From the NCBI GenBank assembly GCA_036365455.1, contig JAWQUS010000002.1:3720001-3784000 (forward strand): a stretch of 64,000 bases of DNA. The letters run 5' to 3'. Both the position numbers and the translations under genes were made by a program. Below, one piece after another: positions 1 to 10,700 of the stretch. A model generated the notes under the pieces. It searched no databases. It saw only the letters and a program-made list of their open reading frames with translations, and was not told the DNA's origin. The DNA is from Macrosoma leucophasiata (Eukaryota; Arthropoda; Insecta; Lepidoptera; Hedylidae). Within the stretch, counting starts at the first letter, position 1, and each line of letters opens with the position of its first letter.

Positions 1-29
1 CTATGTTGTTTTGCTTCTGTGAGAGTTAT

Positions 30-270
30 TAAAAATCCATACCACTTTTTTGTATAATCAGATGGGAAACAAGCGGTCATTACCCGTGGTATACAGTTCA
101 CATTGATGTTAAGTTATGTCTGCAGCCTATACCTATATAAACATCCACACAAAGACCAGAGCTCAAAATGCAGATGCGTTGCCACACCTGAGACCTTAGT
201 CGCTTTAAGAAACTAAAGAAAATGTTGCTTTGTGTCTGTGACAGTTATTACGTGGCCATACATTACCATC
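30..270 (-). repeat. R1 SINE-like repeat, degenerate copy
   Basis: Carries R1 marks on the minus strand (GGGAAACAAGC, TTCACATTGATGTTAAG, CTGCAGCCTAT). Diverged, and lacks the GAGCTC head. Confidence 0.55.
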
Positions 271-278
271 TACATTTT

Positions 279-560
279 ACTGGTGGTAGAGCTCCAGTGA
301 CGGAGCTCGTGGGCGTAGGCATCACCACATTACCTAATATACTTTCCGCTAAAAGTAGTGTTCAGCACTATCGTGTTCCGGTCAGGTGTACGGCCCTGTG
401 ATTCTCGGGACATAGGCATAACACCTTAAGCCTCAGGAGTGGTAACGCATCTGCATTACGACCTCTGGTTTATCTGTGGGTGTCTATAGGCAGCAGTCAT
501 CACTTAACATCAATGTGAGCTGCATGCTTGTTAGCCACTCTCAAAACATAAAACAAAAAT
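279..560 (+). repeat. R1 SINE-like repeat, near full length
   Basis: R1 is the commonest repeat here. It is about 285 bp, starts ACTGGTGGTAGAGCTCC, and has a head hairpin GAGCTC-CAGTGACG-GAGCTC. Its middle is CGTGTTCCGGTCAGG and CACCTTAGGCCTCAGG, and it ends GCCACTTCCATTACAT plus poly(A). The A-tail suggests LINE-driven retrotransposition. No convincing pol III A and B boxes were seen. Confidence 0.75.
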
Positions 561-569
561 CTAACTGGA

Positions 570-655
570 ACATGCTAAACACTACCATTTGGCGGCAGAG
601 AGATTAAGAAATGCAGTAGTGCCTACGCCCTCAAGCTCCTACACTGGAACTTTAA
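570..655 (-). repeat. R1 head fragment
   Basis: Minus-strand head half (AACACTACCATTTGGCGGCA, CCTACGCCC, CTGGAAC) directly after the A-tail of the preceding plus copy. Confidence 0.5.
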
Positions 656-690
656 GAGAAGCAGAGAATATGTAATAATACTACATATAG

Positions 691-955
691 AATGGACACT
701 TCGACGTCCCGTCCGATTTCCCCGCATCGCCCAACCTACTCCTCTTATGGGCGACGTTTGGTATTTTCTACGTGCTACGCACACAGGTGCACGTGTAAAT
801 ACACGTCACTGATTGATGTCTGTGTAAAAGAGACCAAATTAGGCGTTTTTATGGAATTTTGGAGGAGTGTCCACGGTGTGCCGGTAGTAAAAAATATTAT
901 ACACCTGTCTATAGGATCCATACAAATGGGATGCGCGTGAAAATAAATTAATAAG
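691..955. repeat. Dispersed repeat shared with 13.1-13.6 kb
   Basis: Shares TTGGTATTTTCTACGTGCTA, CACACAGGTGCA, ACACGTCACTGATTGATG and a GGAATTTTGG-GGAGTGTCC segment with 13089-13190 and 13524-13570. In the second place the two halves are separated by about 330 bp. Origin not recognised. Confidence 0.5.
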
Positions 956-1008
956 ACCATCTCACTTTCACTAGATACATGATTAAAACAACCATTATCA
1001 CATGCGCT

Positions 1009-4000
1009 TTAATAATACATAACAATAAACAATAACAAATTCCAAATAATTGTAACGTAATCCAATAATCTTCGACTCTGACCGTCATTGTCGAAGATGA
1101 AATAGACGTTTTTCTTATGATTTGGTGATAGTAGAGAGGTCATACCGTCCATCATCTCTTGACAGACGGGCAGGATATGCTTTGGTGGTAAGGCAAACCC
1201 ATAACGACCTTCGTCCGGGAGCTCAAAAGTTATCACGTATCTGGCGGAAAGATTTTTTTAAGTAATAAAGATAGCAAACAGTATGTGGTTTTCTACTGGT
1301 TGTAGAGTGATGGAGCTCGCGGGCGTAGGCACCACCGCATTACCTTATTAATATACTTGTCGCTAAATGGTAGTGTTCAGCACTATCGTGTTCCGGTCAG
1401 TTGGTAATGTAGGCCCTGTAATTTCCGGCGCAGAGGCATAATACCTTACGGTTCAGAAGTAGTAACGCATCTGTATTTTGATCTCTGGTCTTTGTGTGGA
1501 TGTCTATAGGCTGCAGTCATCACTGAACATCAATGTGAAATGCATGCTTCTTTTCCACTTTCATTACATAATAAAAAACAACTGAAAAGTGTATCATATC
1601 ATTACTTACTCACAAACGCACACTGCCCTGTAATTTCTAGAATAGAAGCATAACATCTGCAGCTACAATAGAGGCAACGCATTTTTAATAGTAATTATTA
1701 ACGCTACTGGAGCTCTACCACCAGTTGACACAATATCTTTAAGCTGGAGCTATAACCATAATAATTTTTGTATTTTATTTACTTACGGAACTCCAAAGGA
1801 CTTTTTTACCCAACAACCGCTGACTCCTGAAGTTCTATAACCTGAAAATAAATAAAAATGCAAAAGACAAGTAATGATGTCTTGTCCTATATCACTCCCT
1901 AAGATTATGGAGAAATTAATCGGTGAAGCCGAATATTTTTTAAGTACGAGACATGTACAGAAAGTACAGTTCCCAGCAAGAAATATTACAAATCGAGCCT
2001 TTGAAAGTGACAGTCAGCTAGTTTCGACTTCGTAGAGCGTTCTCTGCTGCAGACTCGCCTACGTAAGCACTGATAGTCCGGTATTGGTCAAAACTTGATC
2101 AATAACGAGTGGAAGCCGTAAAACGAGGCGGTGCTGGTCGGGTGCCGGGTGGCTGTACTGAGCTATGACCCTAACGCTGAACACTACCGTACTGCGACAG
2201 ATATACTATTTAATGCGGTGGGACCTGGGACATACGCCTTCGAGTCCCTACGCTGGAACTCTACTACCATTCATTACTCGTAAGTACTACATGACCAATA
2301 GTGTGGACTCCATTCAAAAACTTCATCATTTTAACTGTAAATACTCAATATTCTGTTTACCTACTTACCCACTGTGTCAAAAGCAGTTCCAACAGAATAT
2401 TTGGTACCACGTTTCTTGGTGATGGCTTTTGCTGCAATTGTAGCCATTTTATTCTATAATAATATACATATAATAATTAACATTATTTTCTAGCAACAAG
2501 CTATGGAATAAACCCTAATAATTGCATAAATGGGAGTATATTTTTTATGTCGGGTATCAACACTCTTTTTTATCTTTGGCAATAATTTTATACCTACACC
2601 CCAAACCCGCAAAGGCCAATAGATTTCTTAGATTCTTCGTTTATCATTCTTTCATACACACCGAATTCAGAGCCTCCTTTTTTTAATATTTTCTGACCGA
2701 CTTGATCAGATGTTGACCGACTTGTTCTTGTAGCCTTGAAATTTTTAATCATTATGAAGATGGTTAAAAACGAAGAAATCGTAATTTCATGCAATAACTT
2801 TGATGTGATGATTAGTTTTGCTCCCATTTTTTTTTGGGAAAAGCACCTGTGGAGTAATGTGACAGTTTGTACCTACGGCCAAGAAGTTTTAGTTTGAATT
2901 ACCTACTGTTGACTGTTAGGCGTGTCACGTCAGGATTTCAACGCCCACTAATGAAGAAAAAATCTTCCTCTAATGCAGTCAGTCAACGGCGAATGACGGC
3001 CACGAGACTAACAATGGCGGTCAAACCATTCGAACAGGACGACTGTAAATGCAAAAATGGGATAGTGGCTAGAGTGAATGTTGACAGTGCTCCAGTGCAC
3101 ATGCCATGTACCAGCTGGGGGGAATTTGGGTGCTAAAAGCCAATAGAACTGTACGTCCATTTGTCCGACTTTTCGCCTTATGGGGGGTCCTCTGGTTTGA
3201 TCACACAATTGTACCTATTTTAAAATTAATTATTAAGCATATTTCATGATTTCTTACCACTATACCGAAGTTCTCAACATGCTGCGACGAATGAGCGTAC
3301 GGTATTATCATGTACTGCCCATATGAGTGGAAGCCTAAATAATACTCGAGCCCATCGCTGTTAGCTTTCACGAAATTTGCCATTGCCAAACTCTCTGGTT
3401 CTGAGAATGCGTATTTCCCACAATATATATCGCTGCGAACGTTTCTACTCACTCCAATAGCTGTAAAATAAAAAAATAAATATTTCTATGCTTTGCCTGC
3501 CTGGAATTTATATTATTTCATATAGGTCGTACTTCAAAAAGTATAGACACGTGGAGAAATGGGTGAAAATGTTCCTCCGACGAAAAAGGGAGGATCCTCC
3601 GACCAGGCGAGGTGATAGCGTCGATATTGGGCAGTTGTATATATGCCAACTCTTGAGAAATCTTCGTATGTGCGATGTAAAACGATTGACACGCCGTACT
3701 AGACAAGTATTTTTTTAGGGTTTTGTCTGTGTTCAATTCCATTCCTGTGTATTCACAACACAACATAGGGTAAAACGATGTTTCTTGTTTTATTTCATCC
3801 AGTCCTATAATCTGAATATTGGATCGTTTGTTTGAATTAAGACTCAACAGACATCTTTTATTTTTAGATAGTAAATAAATATATAAAATATATATATATA
3901 AATATATAACTTACTTCCAAATCCATAACCGAAGTTCCTGTTTAAGTCAACTCCGTGTATATTTTTTCTCCACAGACGGTCCTGAAAATAATTCATCATT

Positions 4001-6432
4001 ATCATCATCATCATTGCAGCCGAAAAACGTCCGCTGGACCAAAGCCTCTTCACAACGGGGGAATATGCCATAATCGCCACGCTTGGTATGCGGATTGGCG
4101 GATTGGCAAATAAGCATACAGTGATGGTTCACAATAATGGTCAATTAATACTAGTAGCTAGTTCATAGATAAATGTCTACATATAAAGTTTCAATGTAGA
4201 GGCGGTACCACTCCTGAGAACCAAGCAGTAATGAACACGATAGTATTTAGCGGCAAGTAGATTCGATAATACAGTGATGCCTACGCCCGAGAGCTCTGTC
4301 ACTAGAGCTCTACCACCAGTTGTTTACTTCCGACTACCCCATCAAAGTGGATATATATTCTCTAGATTATAAATATGCGTAAAAAATAGGTTTGCAGCAT
4401 ATCGGTATGAACGAAATGATTCTGCAGTGGGATCCTAATCTATATTTTTTAAAATATATTATTATTTATTTTTCATGAGCCCCAATAGCTTACCACTTCA
4501 TGTTCAACTTTTCATACAAACCTTAGTATGACTGTATTCATATCCATCTGGATTCAAAACTGGAACGATGTACCATTCGTGATTTTCCGCTACTGCCTTC
4601 CAGTGATCGTCTTTGGAGGTTGGAGCATGGATTACTTGATCTATCAAATAGGTAACGAATGCTATTGATATCCATTCTCTTGAGTGGATTCCACCTTCAA
4701 TGAACACTTTGGTCCTGAGAATTAAAGATTTGCAAGTTCACAGATAAAACAGACAAGAATAGTTAATAAGTAATTACTGAGCAAAACTTGAGTGATTTAA
4801 ATTACCTCAACTTAGCTTCCTTAAGTATTTTAAGAAATGTTTATCCTTTCGTTAACTCAGACCATTTTTAACGTTAGCCACCGAATTCCCTTGATTAAAA
4901 GGAAATATAATAAATACAATAATTGCAACCCATAATACGTCCCACTGCTGGGCACGAGTCTCTCCCCTTTTTGGGGGGAGGCCTGGAGCTTAACTCCACC
5001 ACGCTGCTCCAATACGGATTGGTGGAGGTGGATGGGTTAGTGGGCAACCCGCTGAGGAAAAGGAAATAATAGAAAGAAAAAAAAATGGCACGTCTTTTTT
5101 CCCACAGTAGTAGTACAAGATTGACAGGAGGAATTCTCTACAATTAGATTTCTACGGTTTCTTCACAAAGGCATCCACCGCTGGACAAGACCTAAGACGC
5201 TGACATTAGTGTAATACGTCATAAAAGGAGAATATGCTATAATCGCCGGCGCAGAGGCATTGTACCTTAGGCTTCAGGAGTGGTAACGCATCTGCATTTT
5301 GACCTTGGTCTTTGTGTAAGTGTCTATAGGCTGCAGTCATCACTTATTAGCCACTTCCATTACCTACATAAAAAAAAACTATTTAATGTAAAATTAAGAA
5401 ACATAATAATATTATTAAGTAAAATGCCTTTTGTTTAGTTCCTCTCTCTTCTCAGACCTCAAACGTATTTTCACTGCCAGAATGTCACGATCTTCGTATG
5501 TCTTTCCGATGCTCAAAAGTTGCATTTCAAGAGGATACAAAGCTTTTAAGTCGCGCAACCAACTGTAAATGTCACCCAGGCGGAAATAACTCCGCCAATC
5601 AAAGGAATTCATGTTCCTTCGGATGTAGGATTTGACGGTTTGCTTGTCGAATGCTCTGAATGGAGGGAGAAAGATTGTTAGATTCTAGGGTTCCGTAGCC
5701 AAATAGCAAAATTGGGAAGAGTTATAGATTCGTCATGACTGACTGTTAATCTGTTCCTCTGTCCGTATGTCACAACCAATTTACTCCCAAGCTTTTATGA
5801 ATGTATATAAAAAAATGGCAACCCAATGGGGGCCTGGAGCTTACTCCACCACGTTGCTCTAATGCGGGTTGGTGCAGATAAGGGTTAGTGGCCACCCCGT
5901 TGTTGGATGTTTTCAAACCGCCTATTTTCTGGAAATTTCCTAGAACCTCGAAGTTTGGTAATGCCCGGAGATGTCAATAGGCTCGCCACCTGTTACATGA
6001 GCAAAAACGTAACCGGCGAATCGTGGGTGTTTGCATGTATGCTTGAATGAATGAATTTACCTCTACCCCTTCGGGGATTACAGGCGTCAAGTTACGTTAT
6101 TTACTTACATAAAAAAAACTAGTCAATGGGAGAAAAAATGTAATAAACCTTTGAACGTCATCCATGAGCGTAGACAAATATATTCCTTGAAGTTTCGCTT
6201 CATTCAAGAATTGGTCTCTTTTTTCTGGATCCATCACGAACTCCACTGGCTTATACACTAATCCGGGTTCTCTCCAGAAATTGACTTCGTAAACATCGCT
6301 AAGGTTTCTAAAGAACTCCAATTGCTTCGTTGTGACAGGTACACCTCGAAATAAGGTATAGTTGCTGTATTTCCTTGATAAACAAATATGTATGTGTAAA
6401 AAGTAAATAAATGCTATCGATTTTGATAACAT
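1009..6432 (-). CDS. Zinc carboxypeptidase A-like zymogen (M14A), gene A, 8 exons
   Basis: Predicted exons in transcript order: 6149-6432, 5458-5655, 4522-4714, 3915-3981, 3258-3460, 2369-2453, 1787-1841, 1009-1240. Phases agree throughout and give 438 aa. Residues 1-19 are a signal peptide, followed by a propeptide of about 90 aa; a dibasic Arg107-Arg108 is a plausible activation site. Zinc ligands are His171 and Glu174 (HSREW) and His292 (FHSYG). Substrate residues are Arg173, Arg230, Asn239-Arg240, Tyr294 and Tyr345; the catalytic base is Glu368 (TFELPDEG). The residue aligned with position 255 is Gly352, which fits A-type neutral specificity rather than the Asp of B-type enzymes. The loop between Arg230 and Asn239 is short and lacks the usual Cys138. 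The last 20 residues are unusually hydrophobic. Two donors are weak (GTTTAT after exon 1, GTCTGA after exon 2). Family knowledge: M14A enzymes remove C-terminal residues from dietary peptides in the gut lumen. Gene B lies directly upstream in the same orientation. Confidence 0.9.
1295..1582 (+). repeat. R1 SINE-like repeat, near full length
   Basis: Head slightly deleted (ACTGGTTGTAGAGTGATGG), body complete, tail ATTACATAATAAAAAAC. Lies between the gene A stop exon and exon 7. Confidence 0.7.
1620..1725. repeat. R1 scraps
   Basis: A plus-strand middle piece (CCCTGTAATTTCTAG, GGCAACGCAT) followed by a minus-strand head end (CTGGAGCTCTACCACCAGT). Rearranged remnant. Confidence 0.4.
1965..2130. 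repeat. M1 MITE, partial copy
   Basis: Shares CTAGTTTCGACTTCGTAGAGCG and GTCCGGTATTGGTCAAAACT with the M1 copies at 40.7 and 42.9 kb. Both ends decayed. Confidence 0.5.
3498..3720 (+). repeat. Dispersed repeat with partly conserved reading frame
   Basis: Matches the reverse complement of 56345-56530. Both copies translate to related peptides with a shared core (QLLRNL, preceded by LYI). Lies in an intron of gene A. Origin not recognised. Confidence 0.45.
3985..4110 (-). repeat. SINE with RTE-derived 3' tail, partial
   Basis: The minus strand reads GCCAATCCGCATACCAAGCG, then GGTCCAGCGGACGTTTTTCGG and an ATGATG-type tail, the ending used by the RTE element at 18638-19300. Confidence 0.5.
4190..4325 (-). 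repeat. R1 head half
   Basis: Minus-strand R1 with an internal deletion, ending CTAGAGCTCTACCACCAGT. In a gene A intron. Confidence 0.5.
4360..4438. repeat. Half copy of palindromic MITE M5
   Basis: Shares GGTTTGCAGCATATC and GTGGGATCCTAA with the right arm of 38806-38946. Confidence 0.45.
4925..5062 (-). repeat. tRNA-headed SINE family S4, head-less fragment
   Basis: Contains CCCACTGCTGGGCACGAGTC, CTCCACCACGCTGCTCC and GATTGGTGGAGGTGG. The tRNA-like head, seen complete at 44286-44650, is missing. Confidence 0.6.
5244..5372 (+). repeat. R1, 5'-truncated copy
   Basis: Starts in the middle of R1 (GCGCAGAGGCATTGTACC) and ends CACTTCCATTACCTAC plus an A-tail. Immediately upstream is a scrap resembling the RTE-tailed SINE (5180-5240). 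Confidence 0.55.
5815..5935 (-). repeat. S4 SINE fragment
   Basis: GGCAACCCAATGGGGGCCTGG to GGATGTTTTCAAACCGCC, with an internal deletion; abuts an S3 copy. Confidence 0.5.
5936..6106 (+). repeat. S3 SINE, 5'-truncated
   Basis: Reads GGAAATTTCCTAGAACCTCG, CCACCTGTTACATGAGC, TTTGCATGTATGCTTGAATG, ending AGGCGTCAAGTTACGTT. Same family as 25246-25480 in the opposite orientation. Confidence 0.6.
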
Positions 6433-6510
6433 TTTGTAAAATTATGTTTACAATCATGGCTTAGTTGATTCCACATCTTGTCTTACTTCAAAAATAACTT
6501 TGGCATTGTC

Positions 6511-6519
6511 ATTTTTATA
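6511..6519 (-). promoter_or_regulatory. Candidate TATA box of gene A
   Basis: TATAAAAAT on the minus strand about 80 bp upstream of the gene A start codon. Position fits a short 5' UTR; no transcript evidence. Confidence 0.3.
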
Positions 6520-6599
6520 AAACTGTGTTTTTTTTACTGACAATATCCGAATGAGAATATAGGGTATAAAATTAAAATAGATAAGCGTAAATATCTGTT

Positions 6600-6870
6600 C
6601 ACTTTTTATTATTTGGAAAACGTAGAACGACCAACGAGACTACTCATGGTCATCCGTTGAGGGTCGCGTGCGCGAAAGCAGCACCGGGGCTGGCCCCCTC
6701 TGCTGCGGCTTCTTCTGGCCTGCCATGCAGGTCGGCGTTGGGTGCCCTTGGATTCAAGGGCTTCGGTGGAGGAGGCACGCATCGTCAGTCGAGAGAGAAT
6801 GAGGGCTTTATGGCTAATATTAGTTTTTTTTTTATTACTTTGTTTTTTTTTATTATTCTCATGGTCGAGG
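6600..6870. other. GC-rich island and poly(T) tracts upstream of gene A
   Basis: About 6640-6790 is markedly richer in G and C than its surroundings and is followed by two T-runs. It may be a LINE 3' fragment on the minus strand. No family recognised. Confidence 0.35.
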
Positions 6871-6904
6871 AGCCCTACGGCCGTACAAGTAATATTGCAT
6901 ATCA

Positions 6905-7078
6905 ACCTTTGAAAGTCGCCTTCGGCTTATATCGGGTCTTTCGATCAAGTTTTAACCAATGCCGGGCTATTCGCGCTTACGTTGGCAGTGTGGAGCAGAA
7001 ATAAGGCTCTACGAAGTCTAAACTAGCCGACTGTCTCTTTCGTAGGCTCGATGTGCAATATTTCTTGATGCAATCGCT
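6905..7078. repeat. M1 MITE, partial copy
   Basis: Has the M1 right arm (GTAGGCTCGATGTGCAATAT) and degraded inner sequence. Confidence 0.5.
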
Positions 7079-7080
7079 GC

Positions 7081-7102
7081 GGGGGAGGGGGGGGGGGGGG
7101 GG
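7081..7102. repeat. Poly(G) run
   Basis: Five G, one A, then sixteen G in a row: length-unstable, with quadruplex potential. Confidence 0.8.
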
Positions 7103-7274
7103 CAACTGGGAATAATTCGTTCTATGTCAAGGCGGCTCTACCCTCGCGAGCGAAGTCACGTTCATTATACCCGTAAATTCACGATAACATCGGGTCGTAC
7201 CATAAATTTATTATACTATATTAAATCTATGGGTCATACGTATTTTTTGAAGTTCTTGATGTGAATAACATCTA

Positions 7275-7607
7275 CAGTGCTCAACATGAAATTTAAAAAC
7301 GTTTGTACATCGTGCCTATTAAAGTGACAATCGGCTAGTTTCCGCTTCATAGAGCTTTACCTCTGCTGCACACTGCCTACGTAAGCATCCGTAGTCCGGT
7401 ATTGATCAAAACCCTATATCAATTTCTTGTCATAATGCTAATAAGTCACAATAAACTGTTTGCTTTCCAATTAAAAAATAAAAACTTGATCAAAATAGTC
7501 GACGAATGTCAAATAGGTAAGGTGCGAAAGAGATAACGCTCTACAGATCCGAAATAAGCCGACGTCTCTGCCTGAGGTCGATGTGCATTATTTCATGTTG
7601 GATACTG
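7275..7607. mobile_element. M1 MITE, TA target (Tc1/mariner-like)
   Basis: Begins CAGTGCTCAACA after TA (7273-7274) and ends ATACTG before TA (7608-7609). About 80 bp longer than other copies because of an AT-rich internal insertion. Lies just downstream of the gene B stop codon. Confidence 0.6.
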
Positions 7608-7728
7608 TACACTCGAGTCGCGGGCTTACGCGGCTGTTCGCACCGCGAGTGTAGAGTCGACTTAAGAAAATCCTCATTTTATTAAACAACTACTTAGAAG
7701 AAGAAAAAACCACGTAACATACACAATT

Positions 7729-10700
7729 TTATTTAAAAACAGTCACAAGAACTAACAACAGATGAGCTCTGACTATCCGACCGTTGTTGAACAAATTTGC
7801 CCTAACTCGTCTATGTTTGGCTGTCATCAACTCCAACATTCCTACCATGGTCTCTCTGCAAGTCGGCAGGATCTGGTTTGTAGGCAGCGCGTACCCAAAG
7901 GAGCCATTATCACGAAGATAGAATGTGACTGCGTATCTGAAAATTTTAAGACATAAATAAACATTACGTAGACCGTACGAGTAAAACGTAACTTCACGCC
8001 TGTGATCCTCGATGAAAAAGGCAGACGTAAATGCATGCATTCAAGCATACATGCAAACACTCAGGATTCGCCCCTAACGTTTTATCTCATGTAACAGGTG
8101 GTGAGCGTGTTGACATCTCCGAGCATATTACCAAAGTTCGAGGTACTGGTTAATTTCCAGAAAATAGAAAAATCCCAATAGAACCACAGACAAAGGACAC
8201 CATTATCTCTAATAACCCTCTACCCTCTATCGAACCCAGGACCTCAGCGTAGTAGTAGTGGCCTGCTACCACTAGGCTACCGAGGCAGGTAAATATACGT
8301 CAAATAAATTTAAAAACGGAACCGGCTGTATTTTACGCCAAAACCCAGATTATCGCAACGTCTTTCATATTTGCCATAAAAAAGTCCACATTAAAGATTT
8401 TGTAATAAAAGGGTGAAGAACAAAGAAACAACATCAAAGGGCTTACTTGAGTTTGTGACTTTTCTTCACCCAACCAGCGCTGTTTCCTGAAATTCTGTAA
8501 CCTGCAAATAAAAGGAAACGGTATGCGTACAGATTGTTCCAAATAAATCAGAATTATTATTCTTCATTTTTTTTCCATTTTTATGTAAGGAAGGTGGCAA
8601 ACAAGCATACACTTCACATGGATGTTAAGTGATTACTGCAGCCTATACACATCTATACAAAAACACCGTTCGGTGTTTAGTTCGACCTAAACTATTAAAG
8701 TCCCCTCCTTTAATAGTTTAGGCGCGCACGGTCCCCATCTCGCCCAACCAACTCAAGAGATTAATCATAACATATTATTATATATCATCTATTTTTGGAC
8801 GTCCCGGTTAGTCCAGCGGTGTGAGATGACCGTTTGACTCGAAGGGTCGCGGGTTCGATCCCCGCACCGGGACAAATATTTGTAAGGCCTACAGATATTT
8901 GTTTCGGGTCTGGGTGTTTGTGTATGTGTACAACGGCACCCACGACACAGGTATATACCTACTGTGGGGCTGTGAGTGTAACCGTAAAAAGAAATAAAAA
9001 AAAAAATCTATACCTATTTTGTTACTCGCTGTGCCCGCAACTTCATCCGCGTGAGAATGAATGATTGTTCAGTATCTACTTGGACGAAGTCGTGGGCGCA
9101 GCTAGTATAAAAGTAGCCTTAGTTACTCCTTATTACATAAGCTATCTGCCAGTGAAAGTCCCGTCGAAATCGGTCCAACTGTTCCCGAGATTAACCCCAA
9201 CAAACAGACAGACAGACAGAAGGACAGACAGACAGACAGCCAAAAATTGTAAAAAATGTTTTTTGGTATATGTACCGTGTATACATACTGTTCTGGTAAA
9301 GTTGCCATCGCTTTACTCGAATTACGGACTCACTCTGAGTGGCGGACTGATAAGTTGACTGACTGACTCTGACTTTTGCGTTGCTTATTACGAATACGAA
9401 ATATCGTTTTACTCTACACTGGCAATAAGCGTAATAGGGATGCCATAATATAAAAAAAATTACCAGCGAATATTATACCTAGTGTTCGTTGAGATTGGCT
9501 GCCGTGGCCGATATTCGGTCTGGAGGAGATTATAGCATCCGTAGAATCTTTTTATTATTTTCTTACAATATCTAAACTAATATTATAAAGAGGTAATATT
9601 TTTTTTTGTATTTTTAATATATTTTTTTAATATTCTTTTTTTATGTTTGTTTGTATTAAAAAGGCTCAATAACTACTGGACTGATTTTAAAAATTCTTTC
9701 ACCATTCGAAAGCTACATTATCCACGGGTAATATAGGCTATATTTTATTTTGGAAAAATAGGGTTCCGTAAGATATTTGGGTTTTTCAGACACAAGGTGT
9801 AAAAAATCAACCAGAAAAGTTACTTATTTTGCGTACGCTGCCTAAAAGATATCGAGGAATATCTTTACTATTCGAAAACTACATTATCCACGGGTAACAT
9901 AGGCTTTATTTTATTTTGGAAAAATAGGGTTCCGTAAGATATTTGGGTTTTTCAGACACAAGGTGTAAAAAATCAACCAGAAACGTTACTTATTTTGCGT
10001 ACGCTGCCTAAACTATAAAAGATATCGAGGAATATCTTCACTATTCGAAAGCTACATTATCCACGGGTAACAAAGGCTTTATTTTATTTTGGAAAAATAG
10101 GGATCCGTAAGATATTTGGGTTTTTCAGACACAAGGTGTAAAAAATCAATTAGAAAAGTTACTCATTTTGCGTACGCTGCCTAAACTATAGAAGATATCG
10201 AGGAAGGCTTTAGGCTATATCTATAATCATCACGCTAAGACGAATAGGAGAGAGTAGGTAACATTGCACCCGCGTGAAGCAGGGGCGGGCCGCTAGTTAT
10301 ACAATAAAGTAAGAAATAAACCATACCGTACATATCATACATCGTGCCGATACCATACTTGACGCCAGTTAATTTGTACATTTTCAATATGGCTTGTTTC
10401 CCGTAATTTTCCTGCAAAATAATGTAATTCATGAAATATGTAGGTACTCAAGTTTTAATTATTGATGAGTAAGTGTTACAAAGATTTCATTTTAAAAACT
10501 GGTGATAGAGCTCCAGTGATGGAGCTCGTGGGCGTAGGGACCACCGCATTACCTAATAGAGGTACTTGCCGCTAAATGGTAGTGTTCACTTCAGCCACAG
10601 TACAAATATGAACAGTATGGAAACTACGTACAAAAAGTTCGAAACGGCGCACTCACACAAACTTGCGTATCGACGCTCGAGTAGGTAGTGACTTGCTACT

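Noticed and set aside
6097..6148. Longer gene A exon 1 using a GTAAGT near 6106
   Set aside because: It would add about 14 residues after VQR and break the phase with exon 2; genes B and C end exon 1 at the same point as the chosen donor.
8801..8875. tRNA gene on the plus strand
   Set aside because: A and B boxes and acceptor pairing look good, but the same head with the same SINE body and A-tail occurs at 14.5, 24.7, 25.5 and 61.8 kb.
9698..10209. CRISPR-like array
   Set aside because: Units are about 170 bp and adjoin each other; no short repeats with unique spacers, and the context is eukaryotic.
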